Shown here: positions 45,206-59,478 of the stretch, piece after piece
Layout: each line of letters opens with the position of its first letter
How positions within the stretch are numbered: position 1 is the stretch's first letter
DNA from: Variovorax sp. OV700
Lineage (GTDB): Bacteria; Pseudomonadota; Gammaproteobacteria; Burkholderiales; Burkholderiaceae_C
Assembly (NCBI RefSeq): GCF_900099805.1
Contig: NZ_FNDR01000003.1
Coordinates: forward strand, 124,001 to 188,000
Reading direction: 5' to 3'
DNA: 64,000 nucleotides
Program-made: the position numbers and the translations under genes
The notes under the pieces: generated by a model
The model's input: the letters and a program-made list of their open reading frames with translations, nothing else
Told to the model about the DNA's origin: nothing
The model's database searches: none

Positions 45206-46114
45206 TCAGTCCGGGGTCACCGTGTGCTGGGCGAGCGCTTCGAGCGCGCGCACCAGCGCGGAATGGTCCTGCTGGCCATGGCCCAGCGCCGCGCAGGCGT
45301 TCATGAGCTGCGCCGCGCCGGCCGTCTGCGGCAAGGCCACGCCCAGCGCCCGGGCGCTTTGCAGCGCCAGGTTCAGGTCCTTCTGGTGCAGCGAAATGCG
45401 GAAGCCCGGGGCGAAGGTGCGCTTGATCATGCGTTCGCCGTGCACTTCGAGGATGCGCGAGCTCGCGAAACCGCCCATCAGCGCCTGCCGCACCTTGGCC
45501 GGATCGGCCCCCGCCTTGGAGGCGAACAGCAGCGCCTCGCCCACAGCCGCGATGTTCAGCGCCACGATGATCTGGTTGGCCACCTTGCAGACCTGGCCGT
45601 CACCCACGTTGCCCACCAGCGTGACGTTCTTGCCCATCTTCTCGAGCAGCGGCCGCACATGGCCGAAGGTGCCTTCGTCACCGCCGCACATGATGGTGAG
45701 ACTCGCCGCCTTGGCGCCCACTTCGCCGCCCGAGACCGGCGCGTCGATGTAGCCGCAGCCGAGCGCGATGATGCGCTTGGCAAAGCCCTTGGTGGCAATC
45801 GGATCGATGGAACTGCAGTCGACCACGATCTTGCCGCGCGAGTCCTTCAGGCCTTCGGCCACGCCCACCGTGCCGGGCTCGCCGAACAGCACTTTCTCCA
45901 CGTCGGGCGTGTCGGGCACCATGATGAAGATCACATCGGCCCGGCGCGCCACCTCGGCCGCCGAGGCGCAGATGGTTGCCTTCGAGATGAAGGGCTCGGG
46001 CGTGTTGCCCTGGGTGTTCACGAAAAGCTGGTGCCCCGCGTCGAGCAGATGGCCGGCCATGGGTGCGCCCATGATGCCGAGGCCGATGAATCCGATTTTT
46101 TGAGATTGCGACAT
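45206..46114 (-). CDS. glxR: 2-Hydroxy-3-oxopropionate (tartronate semialdehyde) reductase
   Basis: A 302-residue beta-hydroxyacid dehydrogenase: N-terminal IGFIGLGIMGAPMAGHLLDAGH, substrate motif DAPVSGGEVGAKAASLTIMCGG, and the catalytic lysine in GDGQVCKVANQIIVALN. It reduces tartronate semialdehyde to D-glycerate. As third gene of the gcl-hyi-glxR cluster its role in the glyoxylate-to-glycerate route is well supported. Confidence 0.94.
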   Translation of the reverse strand: MSQSQKIGFIGLGIMGAPMAGHLLDAGHQLFVNTQGNTPEPFISKATICASAAEVARRADVIFIMVPDTPDVEKVLFGEPGTVGVAEGLKDSRGKIVVDCSSIDPIATKGFAKRIIALGCGYIDAPVSGGEVGAKAASLTIMCGGDEGTFGHVRPLLEKMGKNVTLVGNVGDGQVCKVANQIIVALNIAAVGEALLFASKAGADPAKVRQALMGGFASSRILEVHGERMIKRTFAPGFRISLHQKDLNLALQSARALGVALPQTAGAAQLMNACAALGHGQQDHSALVRALEALAQHTVTPD

Positions 46115-46150
46115 GTCTTCAGTTTCCTTGGATGCTGTTGTCTTCTTCGT

Positions 46151-46936
46151 TCACTTCTGCTGGGTCAGGGCCCGGCGCCATCCGAGACCGTCGACCGTAT
46201 TCGTGCGCGGCTTGTATTCGCAGCCGATCCAGCCGTCGTAGCCGATCGAATCGATGTGCCTGAAGAGCCACGGGTAGTTGATTTCGCCCGTGCCCGGCTC
46301 GCCGCGCCCGGGGTTGTCGGCCAGTTGGATGTGGCCGATGTGCGCGAGGTTTTTCGACAGCGTGTTGCCGAGCTCGCCTTCCATGCGCTGCGCGTGATAG
46401 ATGTCGTACTGCACCCGCAAGTTGGAAGAGCCCACCTCGTCGATCAGCGCCAGCGCCTGGTCGGTGCGCGTCAAGAAGAAGCCCGGGATGTCGAAGGTGT
46501 TGATGGGCTCGATCAAAAGCCGCAGGCCGGCCGCTTCGAGTTCACCGGCGGCAAGGCGCAGGTTCTCGACCACGGTCTTATGCGCGGCCTCGGTGCTCAC
46601 GCCCGCCGGCACCTTGCCGACCAGGCAGTTGAGCTGCGGGCAGCCCAAGGCTGTGGCGTAGTCGATGGCCATCGCGATGCCTTCGCGGAACTCGCCGGTG
46701 CGGTCCGGATGGCAGGCGATGCCGCGCTCGCCCTTGTCCCAGTCGCCGGCCGGCAGGTTGTGCAGGACTTGCTGCAGGCCGTTGGCGCGCAGGGCCGCGG
46801 CGAGTTCCTTCTTCTCGAAGGGGTAGGGAAACAGATATTCCACCGCCTCGAAACCCGCCTTGGCGGCGGCTTCGAAACGTTGCATGAACGGCAGCTCGGT
46901 GAAGAGCATCGTGAGGTTGGCTGCGAACTTGGGCAT
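46151..46936 (-). CDS. hyi: Hydroxypyruvate isomerase
   Basis: A 261-residue TIM-barrel protein of the xylose-isomerase-like superfamily. It begins MPKFAANLTMLFTELPFMQRFEAAAKAGFEAVEYLFPYP, the standard Hyi start, and has metal-binding-type residues in LIEPINTFDIPGFFL and QYDIYHAQRMEG. It interconverts hydroxypyruvate and tartronate semialdehyde. The gene lies 17 bases after gcl and 36 before glxR in one operon. Confidence 0.94.
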   Translation of the reverse strand: MPKFAANLTMLFTELPFMQRFEAAAKAGFEAVEYLFPYPFEKKELAAALRANGLQQVLHNLPAGDWDKGERGIACHPDRTGEFREGIAMAIDYATALGCPQLNCLVGKVPAGVSTEAAHKTVVENLRLAAGELEAAGLRLLIEPINTFDIPGFFLTRTDQALALIDEVGSSNLRVQYDIYHAQRMEGELGNTLSKNLAHIGHIQLADNPGRGEPGTGEINYPWLFRHIDSIGYDGWIGCEYKPRTNTVDGLGWRRALTQQK

Positions 46937-46953
46937 GGTGCGTGTCTCCCTGC

Positions 46954-48747
<1,794 letters not shown>

Positions 48748-48822
48748 GGGACTGTCTCCTTAGTGGCGTCCACTTTATGAAGCAGAGGCCATTCGAAGAA
48801 GACGGCTGCGGGCCATAAAACC

Positions 48823-48839
48823 TATTCCACAGCGGAATA
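48823..48839. promoter_or_regulatory. Inverted repeat TATTCC-N5-GGAATA between gcl and lysR
   Basis: Perfect 6-bp arms around ACAGC in the 110-bp divergent gcl/lysR interval, 18 bases before the lysR start. It fits a LysR-type operator (T-N11-A within the palindrome) and is the likely autoregulatory site. Confidence 0.55.
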
Positions 48840-48857
48840 AGTCAGTACGATCCGGTC

Positions 48858-49760
48858 ATGGACCGATTGCTGGCAATGGAAATGTTCGTGCGCGTGGTCG
48901 AGACCGGCAGCTTCTCGAAGGCGGCGCTCGAGTTCCACACCACGCAGCCCACCGTGACCAAGCAGGTCGCGGCCACCGAGGCGCGCCTGAAGGTGCGGCT
49001 GCTCAACCGCAACACGCGCGGCGTGAGCCTTACCGAGCCGGGCGCGCTCTACTACGAGAAGTGCAAGAACATCGTGCGCGAGGCCGAGGAGGCCGAGAGC
49101 ATCGTGCAGCTGCGGCAGAACCAGGCGCAGGGGCTGCTGCGCGTGGGCACTTCGGTGGCTTTCGGCCGCCGGGTGGTGGTGCCGCTGGCGCTGGAGTACA
49201 TGCGCCGGCATCCGCAGGTGCAGCTCGACCTGAGCTTCGAGGACCGGTACGTCGACCTCATCGCGCAGGGCATCGACGTGGCCATCCGCATGGGCAAGCT
49301 GGCCGATTCCTCGCTGGGCGCGCGCTATCTCGGCACCAACCCCTGGGCCATGGTTGCGGCGCCGGGCTACCTGAAGAAGCACGGCACGCCCAAGCGCGCG
49401 CAGGACCTGAGCGCGCACGTGGCCCTCGTCTACAGCAGCGTGGTGGGCGACGAGTTCTGGCGCATGCACACGCCCAAGGGCGATCCGGTGACGGTGCCCG
49501 TTTCGGGCCGCTTCCGCTCCAACAACCTTTCCGCGGTGCTGGCCGCGGCACGCGACGGCCTGGGCATTGCGCTCATGCCGCGCTACGTGGCGAGCGAGTC
49601 GCTGGCTTCGGGCAAGGTGCTCGAAGTGCTCGGCGACCATAAGCTGCCCGAGCAGGAAATCCACGCCGTCTTTCCCTCGCCCAAGCTGGTGCCCGGCAAG
49701 GTATCGGGCTTCGTGGCCTTCCTGCAGGGGCGGTTTGCCGAAGGGTGGTGGGCCGGCTGA
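48858..49760 (+). CDS. LysR-family regulator of the glyoxylate cluster
   Basis: A 300-residue LysR-type protein of the CrgA-like subgroup: MDRLLAMEMFVRVVETGSFSKAALEFHTTQPTVTKQVAATEARL is the helix-turn-helix, and RVGTSVAFGRRVVVPLALEYMRRHPQVQLDLSFEDRYVDLIAQGIDVAIRMG starts the effector domain. It is divergent from gcl-hyi-glxR, so glyoxylate-responsive control of that operon is the obvious role. Confidence 0.92.
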   Translation: MDRLLAMEMFVRVVETGSFSKAALEFHTTQPTVTKQVAATEARLKVRLLNRNTRGVSLTEPGALYYEKCKNIVREAEEAESIVQLRQNQAQGLLRVGTSVAFGRRVVVPLALEYMRRHPQVQLDLSFEDRYVDLIAQGIDVAIRMGKLADSSLGARYLGTNPWAMVAAPGYLKKHGTPKRAQDLSAHVALVYSSVVGDEFWRMHTPKGDPVTVPVSGRFRSNNLSAVLAAARDGLGIALMPRYVASESLASGKVLEVLGDHKLPEQEIHAVFPSPKLVPGKVSGFVAFLQGRFAEGWWAG

Positions 49761-49780
49761 CCGTGCCCCGCCGTTCTTGG

Positions 49781-51289
49781 TCAGGCCGGCACGAACGCGC
49801 CGTGCAGGCCCAGCGGCAGGGCGTAGGGCAGCGTGGCCTGCGCCACCGGTCCCGCCGCCAGGTGGTCGGCCGCGAAGCAAGACAGCACCGTCTTCTGCCG
49901 GCCGAAATCGAGCACGGTGCCCAGCACCCAGCCGGGCCTGGTGCCGTCCGGCACGAAGACATGCTCTTCCACCATGGCCTGGGTGCCGTAGCTGAAGCGC
50001 TGGCTGCGACCGCTTTCGACATCGGTTCGCGCGATCGCGCCGAAGCCCGGCACGTCGAGGCGCGTCTGTGTGGCATGCACCACATGGCGATGGCGCAGGC
50101 CCACGCGGCGCGGATCGATGCGCGGAAACTCGGCTTCCTGCGCCAGCGCCTGCTGTGTGGCCTGGCCAGTGCCGAGGTTCAGCGTGGCGACGGTCAGCCG
50201 CGGATCCGTGCTCTTCACGCGGCGCGCGCGCATCACTTCGCGGTTGCTCGTGAACACCGAATCGGCGTTGTCCGAACGCACGTAATCGATGTGCACGAGC
50301 GTGCCGCGCGGCGTGCCTTCTTGCCAGGCATTGCCCACATGGAACAGGAAGCCGGCCGGCAGCGCGAGCATCTGACGCCGCTCCCAGTTCTGCTTGTCGA
50401 CGACCAGCGCGCGCATGCCGAGTTCCGGCCGCCAGACGTGGGCGTCGAGAAAGCTCGCGCCGGCCTCCTTGCGCTTGCCGTCGTAGACCAGCGGCGGCAT
50501 CAGGAACACCAGGTGCCGCTCGGTCACGGCGAAGTCATGGATCATCGGCATGTCGGCCACCGGCACCACGGCTGCGCGCCGCAGCGTGCCTTCGGGCGCA
50601 ATCTCGTAAAGCGCCAGCAGGCCCTGGCCGGAACTCACGCCAAAGTTCCACACCGTGCCGTCCGGATCGACCTTGGGATGGGCCGAGAACGGCATGCCCG
50701 CGAGGTCGGCGCGCCAGGTCTTCACGCCCAGCGTGTCCAGCGTGCGCGCGTCGACGCGCGTGGCCGAGCCGCCTTCCCACAGCGCCAGCACCTCGCCCTG
50801 CATCGGCAGCACGCTGGTGTTGGCGACGTTGATGCTGTCGGCGGAGGTAGGCGGCTCGACGCCCGGCGGCATGGTGCCGAAGGCCTCGAACAGCCGGCGC
50901 CCGGCCCGCACCTCGGCCACGCGCTTGGGCGTGGCGACGTAGCGGCCCTGGTGCCGCACGTCGGCCCCGTCGATCACGAAGCGGTGCACCATGCCGTCGC
51001 CATCGAACCAGTGGTGATAGCGCTCGCCGCCCAGGTCGTGGCCGGCCGGGCCGATGCGAAACAGCGTGCCGGCCACGGCGTCGGGGAAGCGCCCGCGCAC
51101 CGTGGCTCGGGTCAGCGGCAGGTCGTCCGGGGGCGTGGTGAAGCCGGTCTTCCAGGGCGCGGCGGCGCCTTCGAACTGGGCTTGCCAGTCGTTGGCAGTG
51201 CCGGCCGCGCGGGCCAGCGGTGTCAGTGGTGCCAAGAGGGGCAGGGCGCCGGCCGAAGCCAGCAGGCGCAGGAGTTCGCGTCGTTCCAT
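49781..51289 (-). CDS. Carotenoid cleavage oxygenase family protein, exported
   Basis: A 502-residue protein with a twin-arginine-like signal (MERRELLRLLASAGALPLLAPLTPLARA). The four iron-ligand histidines of carotenoid/stilbene oxygenases are visible in FSAHPKVD, MIHDFAVTE, FLFHVGNAW and GLHGAFVP, and GTLFRIGPAGH is the usual N-terminal motif. Members split a carbon-carbon double bond of carotenoids or lignin-derived stilbenes. Export to the periplasm would suit a lignostilbene-type substrate. Co-transcribed with the upstream DUF2141 gene, 12 bases apart. Confidence 0.88.
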   Translation of the reverse strand: MERRELLRLLASAGALPLLAPLTPLARAAGTANDWQAQFEGAAAPWKTGFTTPPDDLPLTRATVRGRFPDAVAGTLFRIGPAGHDLGGERYHHWFDGDGMVHRFVIDGADVRHQGRYVATPKRVAEVRAGRRLFEAFGTMPPGVEPPTSADSINVANTSVLPMQGEVLALWEGGSATRVDARTLDTLGVKTWRADLAGMPFSAHPKVDPDGTVWNFGVSSGQGLLALYEIAPEGTLRRAAVVPVADMPMIHDFAVTERHLVFLMPPLVYDGKRKEAGASFLDAHVWRPELGMRALVVDKQNWERRQMLALPAGFLFHVGNAWQEGTPRGTLVHIDYVRSDNADSVFTSNREVMRARRVKSTDPRLTVATLNLGTGQATQQALAQEAEFPRIDPRRVGLRHRHVVHATQTRLDVPGFGAIARTDVESGRSQRFSYGTQAMVEEHVFVPDGTRPGWVLGTVLDFGRQKTVLSCFAADHLAAGPVAQATLPYALPLGLHGAFVPA

Positions 51290-51301
51290 GGCAGTGCCTT
51301 T

Positions 51302-51733
51302 TCAGCGCAGGTGAATGACGGTCTGCAGGTCGGCCTCGACGCTGATCGCCGCGGCTTCGAAGGCCGGCGCGGCGCGGTTGCCCTTTGCGTCGTTCGAGAA
51401 GCCGTAGCGCTCAGTCGGCATGCCTATGAGGTTGGTGTCGAGCTTGCCATTGCCGTTCTCGTCGGCGAACGCTCGCAGCGCGTAGCGCCCGGGCGCCAGT
51501 CCCGTGAACACGAGACGGGCCTTGCCGCCCTGCATCGGCGCGGTCTGCGAGGCCACGGCCTTGCTGTCGGCATAGCTGGCGGCGTCGTTGTACAGCGCCA
51601 CGTAGAGCGTGGCTTCGGTGGCTGGGCCGTCGGCGACGTTCAGGCTCAGATCGGCGGCCAGACAGGCCAGCGGGGAAATGAGCGCGGCGGCGCACAGGGC
51701 GCGCGCACCCGGTCGGGGCAGTAAAAAGTTCAT
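51302..51733 (-). CDS. DUF2141 family periplasmic protein
   Basis: A 143-residue protein from the ATG at 51733 (AGAGG upstream), with a signal peptide ending LACLAA. The pattern ATLYVALYNDAASYA...GLAPGRYALRAFADENGNGKLDTNLIGMPTERYGFSNDA is characteristic of DUF2141. In many bacteria these proteins are encoded beside carotenoid oxygenases, and the same pairing occurs here. Function is not established. Confidence 0.85.
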   Translation of the reverse strand: MNFLLPRPGARALCAAALISPLACLAADLSLNVADGPATEATLYVALYNDAASYADSKAVASQTAPMQGGKARLVFTGLAPGRYALRAFADENGNGKLDTNLIGMPTERYGFSNDAKGNRAAPAFEAAAISVEADLQTVIHLR

Positions 51734-51907
51734 CGACAAGACCTCTTCTGGAAGTTGGAGGCCTCGACGATCTCGCAGCCGGCACGCGCTCGCCAGCGCC
51801 ATGCGACGGAATGCGAAAACGCACGCGCGAAATGCACGCGGCAGGCGCGGGGCGCACCTGCCGCGGTGCCCGGGCCGCCTCGCCTGGGCGGCCTTCAAGG
51901 GCTTGTT

Positions 51908-52990
51908 TCAGCCGTTGTTCTTGTCGTCGCCAGGGCTGGTTTCGAGCTGGCCCGACTCCACGAACAGGCTCCACGCCGCCATGAACAGCGCCGCGATCAC
52001 CGGCCCGATCACGAAGCCGTTGATGCCGAAGATCGCCATGCCGCCGATGGTCGACATCAGCACGATGTAGTCGGGCATCTGCGTGTCCTTGCCCACCAGC
52101 ACCGGGCGCAGGATGTTGTCGACCAGCCCGATCACGAACACGCCGATGAAGATCAGGATGCCGCCCTGCCAGAAATGGCCCGTGGCAAGGTAATAGATGG
52201 CCACCGGGCCCCAGATGAGCGCCGCGCCTACCGCGGGCAGCAGCGAGAGAAAGGCCATCAGCACGGCCCACAGCAGCGCGCCCTGCACGCCCAGCAGCCA
52301 GAACGCAATTCCACCGATGGCGCCCTGCGCAATAGCCACCGCCACGTTGCCCTTCACAGTCGCGCGGATCACGGTGGTGAACTTGTTGAGCAGGTAGTGG
52401 GTGTGCGGCTTGGCCAGCGGCACAGCCTCCCGCATCATCTTCGACAGCCCCGCGCCGTCGCGCACCAGGAAATACAGCAGGTACAGCATCACGAAGAAGC
52501 TGATGACGAAGTCGAAGGTGTTCTGCCCGATGGTGAGCGCCTGGCCTGCGATGAGCTGGCTACCCTGCGCGGCGCCTGCGGAAATGCGGGCCTGCCAGGC
52601 CTCCATGTCGCCGAGGTTGAAGCGGTCGAAGATGCTCAGCAGCCATTGCGGCACGGCGTTGAGGATCTGCTGGAAGTAGGCCGCGAAATTGATCTGCCCC
52701 GAGCGGATGTTCTGCGTGACCTGTACGATTTCCTGCACCAGCGACACCCCGACCATGGCCAGCGGAAGAATCACGATGAAGAGGCAGATGGCCAGCGTCG
52801 AGAGCGCCGCGGCGTTGTGCCAGCCGGGCATTCTCTTGAGCAGCCGCTTGTAGAGCGGTGTGAACAGGATCGCCAGCGCAACGCCCCACAGCACCGCGCC
52901 GAAGAACGGCATCAGCACCCAGAGGAAGGCCACAGTGACGACGGCGAGCAGGGCGAGGAACACGCCGCGCTGGAGTTGGGGTGAATTCAT
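51908..52990 (-). CDS. AI-2E family (PerM/YdiK-like) transporter
   Basis: A 360-residue membrane protein from the ATG at 52990. It has about eight membrane segments, with the conserved FDFVISFFVMLYLLYFLVRDG, the central AVAIAQGAIGGIAFWLLGVQGALLWAVLMAFLSLLPAVGAALIWGP and late GLVDNILRPVLVGKDTQMPDYIVLMSTIGGMAIFGINGFVIGPV. These are the core motifs of the AI-2E exporter/permease family; substrates range from autoinducer-2 to ions and are not predictable here. Confidence 0.92.
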   Translation of the reverse strand: MNSPQLQRGVFLALLAVVTVAFLWVLMPFFGAVLWGVALAILFTPLYKRLLKRMPGWHNAAALSTLAICLFIVILPLAMVGVSLVQEIVQVTQNIRSGQINFAAYFQQILNAVPQWLLSIFDRFNLGDMEAWQARISAGAAQGSQLIAGQALTIGQNTFDFVISFFVMLYLLYFLVRDGAGLSKMMREAVPLAKPHTHYLLNKFTTVIRATVKGNVAVAIAQGAIGGIAFWLLGVQGALLWAVLMAFLSLLPAVGAALIWGPVAIYYLATGHFWQGGILIFIGVFVIGLVDNILRPVLVGKDTQMPDYIVLMSTIGGMAIFGINGFVIGPVIAALFMAAWSLFVESGQLETSPGDDKNNG

Positions 52991-53055
52991 AGGTGATTCG
53001 GACTGTAGCCGAGCCGGAACACGCGCCCATGTCGGTCGGCATGCACTTGTCCTTG

Positions 53056-53093
53056 CCGCGGCGGCCGGCGGGCCGGGCCGCCGGCCGCCGCGG
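53056..53093. terminator. 16-bp perfect GC hairpin between gntR and AI-2E-family gene
   Basis: CCGCGGCGGCCGGCGG (53056-53071) pairs perfectly with 53078-53093 around a 6-base loop, 6 bases beyond the gntR stop. No T run follows on either strand, so it may be a transcript-stabilising 3' hairpin or a Rho-type end rather than a classical terminator. Confidence 0.5.
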
Positions 53094-53099
53094 CGGGCT

Positions 53100-53804
53100 T
53101 CAGCGCCGGGCGCGCGGCAGCGCCACCGGCGCCAGGGTGGCGCGCAGCCGGGCCGGAGCGTCGGGCTCGGCCGCGGTTTCCACCTCGAGAGAGCGTTCGA
53201 CATTGCCGATGTGTTCGATCATCAGCGTGCGCGCCCTGGCCGTGTCGCCGGCCTCCAGCGCGGCGACGATGGCGCCATGCTCCGCGCAAGACTGCCCGGC
53301 TTCGTGCTTCGACTGGTAGAGCGTGGCGGCCAGCGTGGTGCGGGCCGTCAGGTCGCGCAGCACGTCGACCAACAACTGGTGCCCCATCTGCTCGGCCAGG
53401 CAGACATGAAAGTCGGCCAGCAGGAAGGCGCGGGTGGCGGCGTCGGCGGCCTCGATGGCGCGCCGCTCGTCGGCAATGTGGTCGCGCAGCTTGCGAATCA
53501 CGTTTTGCAGCGGCCGGCCTTCGCTTTCGGCCAGGATGCCGGCTTCGACGATCCGCCGCGCCGAGAAGGCATCGCGCGCTTCTTCGGCCGAAGGCTCCAC
53601 CACGTACCAGCCGCGGCGCGATTGCACCTCGACGAAGCCGCGTGCCTGCAGCTGCATGAGCGCTTCGCGCACCATGGTCCGGCTGACCGCGAAGTTCTCG
53701 GCCAGCGCCTGCTCGCCAAGCCGTTCGCCGGGTGCGAGCTTTTGCGCCAGGATGGCCTCGACCACGCGCTCCGCGATGGACGTGGGAGTGACGTCGGTGC
53801 TCAT
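53100..53804 (-). CDS. GntR-family regulator (FadR/FCD type), partner of dctA
   Basis: A 234-residue regulator with an N-terminal winged helix (IAERVVEAILAQKLAPGERLGEQALAENFAVSRTMVREALMQLQARGFVEVQSRRGWYV) and a C-terminal all-helical FCD domain (ADFHVCLAEQMGHQLLVDVLRDL...EHGAIVAALEAGDTARARTLMIEHI) that has metal-type His/Asp ligands. It lies 5 bases after dctA in the same operon and probably controls it in response to a dicarboxylate. Confidence 0.92.
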   Translation of the reverse strand: MSTDVTPTSIAERVVEAILAQKLAPGERLGEQALAENFAVSRTMVREALMQLQARGFVEVQSRRGWYVVEPSAEEARDAFSARRIVEAGILAESEGRPLQNVIRKLRDHIADERRAIEAADAATRAFLLADFHVCLAEQMGHQLLVDVLRDLTARTTLAATLYQSKHEAGQSCAEHGAIVAALEAGDTARARTLMIEHIGNVERSLEVETAAEPDAPARLRATLAPVALPRARR

Positions 53805-53809
53805 CGGCT

Positions 53810-55144
53810 TCAGTGACCGCCGACGCCCGCGCCCAAAGGCGCCGCCGGAAGTTCGGGCTCGGCCAGCGGCTCGTCGTCGGGCGAATCGGTACCGTTGAGC
53901 ACGGCATGGGCACGCTCGCGGTCGATGTCGCCTTCCCACGCGGCGATGGCCACCGTGGCCACGCAGTTGCCGATCAGGTTGCCCAACGCGCGGGCGATGC
54001 CCATGAACCAGTCGACCGAAAGCACCAGCACCAGCCCGATGGCGGGAATGGCGGGAATGGCATGCAGCGTGGCGGCCAACACCACGATAGCCGAGCCCGG
54101 CACGCCGTGCGCGCCCTTGGAGGTGACCAGCGCAATGGCCAGGATGGTCAGCAGGTCGGCCATCGAGATCGGCGTGTTGGTGGCCTGCGCGATGAACACG
54201 GCCGCCAGCGTGATGTAGATCGAGAAGGCGTCCAGGTTGAACGAGTAGCCGGTGGGAATCACCAGCCCCACCGTCGAGTCGCGGATGCCCATGCGGCGCA
54301 GCTTGGCCATGATCTGCGGCAGCACGCTGTCCGACGAGGTGGTGGCGAAGACGATGGCGAGCTCTTCGCGCAGGTAGCGCAGCAGCTTCCACAGGCTGAA
54401 GCCCGAGAAGCGCATGACCAGCCCGAGCACCACGAACACGAAGATCAGCACCGCGCCGTAGAAGAGGGCGACCAGCATGCCGAGCTGCTTGAGCGAGCCG
54501 ATGCCGTATTTGCCCACGGTGAAGGCAATGGCGCCCAGCACGCCGAGCGGCGCCAGCTTGATGATGATGCCCATGATCTTGAACAGCACCAGCGACAGCG
54601 CGTCCACCACCGCGCCCACCGGCTTGCCGCGATCGCCCAGCAGCGACAGCGCGCAGCCGAACAGCACCGCGAACAGCAGCACCTGCAGCACGTCGCCGGT
54701 GGCGAAGGCGTTGACCACCGTGGTGGGAATGAGCTTCATCAGGAACTCGACCGTGCCGCCGCTCGTGAGCTTGTCGGCGTTCGAGGCATAGGCGCTCATG
54801 GCGTTGGCGTCCAGCTTGCCAGGGTCCACGTTCATGCCCACGCCAGGCTGGAACACGAAGGCCAGCACCAGGCCCATTGCCAGCGCGATGGTGGTCAGCA
54901 CCTCGAAGTAGATCAGCGCCTTCACGCCGACCCGGCCCACGCGCTTCAGGTCGCCTGCGCCCGCGATGCCGTGCACCACCACGCAGAACACCAGCACCGG
55001 GATGATCATCTTGATCAGCTTGATGAAGCTGTCGCCGAGCGGCTTGAGTTTGACGGCGAATTCCGGCACGAAGAGGCCGGCCAACACGCCGAGCACCAGC
55101 GCGATGACGACCTGGCCGAAGAGGGATTTGGCAAAGCGAGGCAT
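53810..55144 (-). CDS. dctA: C4-dicarboxylate/proton symporter DctA
   Basis: A 444-residue DAACS-family carrier: MPRFAKSLFGQVVIALVLGVLAGLFVPE at the start, VFATTSSDSVLPQIMAKLRRMG (serine-rich re-entrant loop), VIPTGYSFNLDAFSIYITLAAVFIAQAT and TSKGAHGVPGSAIVVLAATL, all signature regions of DctA. It imports succinate, fumarate and malate. An AAGGAGA site precedes the ATG. Only about 50-100 bases separate its start from the IS110 element, so its native promoter region may have been disturbed. Confidence 0.95.
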   Translation of the reverse strand: MPRFAKSLFGQVVIALVLGVLAGLFVPEFAVKLKPLGDSFIKLIKMIIPVLVFCVVVHGIAGAGDLKRVGRVGVKALIYFEVLTTIALAMGLVLAFVFQPGVGMNVDPGKLDANAMSAYASNADKLTSGGTVEFLMKLIPTTVVNAFATGDVLQVLLFAVLFGCALSLLGDRGKPVGAVVDALSLVLFKIMGIIIKLAPLGVLGAIAFTVGKYGIGSLKQLGMLVALFYGAVLIFVFVVLGLVMRFSGFSLWKLLRYLREELAIVFATTSSDSVLPQIMAKLRRMGIRDSTVGLVIPTGYSFNLDAFSIYITLAAVFIAQATNTPISMADLLTILAIALVTSKGAHGVPGSAIVVLAATLHAIPAIPAIGLVLVLSVDWFMGIARALGNLIGNCVATVAIAAWEGDIDRERAHAVLNGTDSPDDEPLAEPELPAAPLGAGVGGH

Positions 55145-55225
55145 GGAGTCTCCTTATATCTTTCGATTGGTTCAAACTTCAGCGTGCAGACCGGTTGGTG
55201 AACTGCATGCCGATCCGGTTGGCTG

Positions 55226-55292
55226 GCCGCGGTGCAGCTTGTGTCTCCTGCGAGCGAACAAGCTCCAACGACAGCTCAAGGCGTACCGCGGC
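55226..55292 (+). ncRNA. Nested stem-loop in the IS110 left end, bridge-RNA candidate
   Basis: GCCGCGGT (55226-55233) pairs with ACCGCGGC (55285-55292), and inside it AGCTTGT (55236-55242) pairs with ACAAGCT (55258-55264) around a 15-base loop. This non-coding structured region directly upstream of the transposase is where IS110-group elements such as IS621 encode the bridge RNA that guides recombination. The full RNA probably spans about 55190-55360. Assignment is by location and folding only. Confidence 0.5.
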
Positions 55293-55346
55293 TGCCTCGT
55301 TCTGCGTCATCCCGAATGGTTGATTGATCTCATTTCGCATCCGTAA

Positions 55347-56312
<966 letters not shown>

Positions 56313-56354
56313 CTTCAAGGTTTTCAAGATGGTTGCTGTCTGTCTTGTCTGGGT

Positions 56355-56405
56355 TTGCATGCATGCAAGCAAGGCCTTGTCTTGCATACAAACAATGTAG
56401 GCAAG
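56355..56405. repeat. Cluster of palindromes at the IS110 right side
   Basis: TTGCATGCATGCAA (56355-56368) is a 14-base palindrome, followed by CAAGGCCTTG (56370-56379) and a stem-loop CTTGC-A-TACA/TGTA-G-GCAAG (56381-56405). They lie 43-93 bases after the transposase stop and may form the structured right end or a transcription stop. Confidence 0.5.
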
Positions 56406-56463
56406 ATGACTTCCGAGGAGTCAGAGGGTATTCCCGGGCTCGCTGATGCCCGCGGGGGGATGT

Positions 56464-56694
56464 CTAGATCAATGCCCGAAGCCGGCGCTGGGCGCGGTCG
56501 AGTCCGACGACCAGGCGATTCTCGATACTTTCCGCCTCGGTGATTCGCTCGTCGAACCATGCCGCATCGGCGCATCCGGCTTGGGACATCTTCTGCATCA
56601 TGACGCCGATGAGGGCGTTTTGATCCGTGATCAACCCATCCCAGAGGTCGATATCCGCCTGGGCGCCTTGTATTTCCACGTAGCTGGCCGTCAT
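56464..56694 (-). CDS. Small helical hypothetical protein downstream of katG
   Basis: A 76-residue protein from the ATG at 56694, with AGGAGA 7 bases upstream, a good ribosome binding site. It is acidic, without signal peptide or membrane segment, and mostly helix-like (VEIQGAQADIDLWDGLITDQNALIGVMMQKM...ERITEAESIENRLVVGLDRAQRRLRALI). It has the same direction as katG, 165 bases downstream, and the IS110 element lies beyond its 3' end. I do not recognise the family. Confidence 0.55.
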   Translation of the reverse strand: MTASYVEIQGAQADIDLWDGLITDQNALIGVMMQKMSQAGCADAAWFDERITEAESIENRLVVGLDRAQRRLRALI

Positions 56695-56858
56695 GGTTGT
56701 CTCCTGCGCCTCGCTGCATGGGCGTACGGCGCTAATTGCAAACAGGCCCGTGTCCGGACACGCGGGACACCATGGCGTTGCAGCGATGCGTCGCCGAGAA
56801 CCCGCGTTCGAGCGGCGACTGCTTCCAGCTACATCAAATCGGCAACCGCGAGGATTGT

Positions 56859-59478
<2,620 letters not shown>

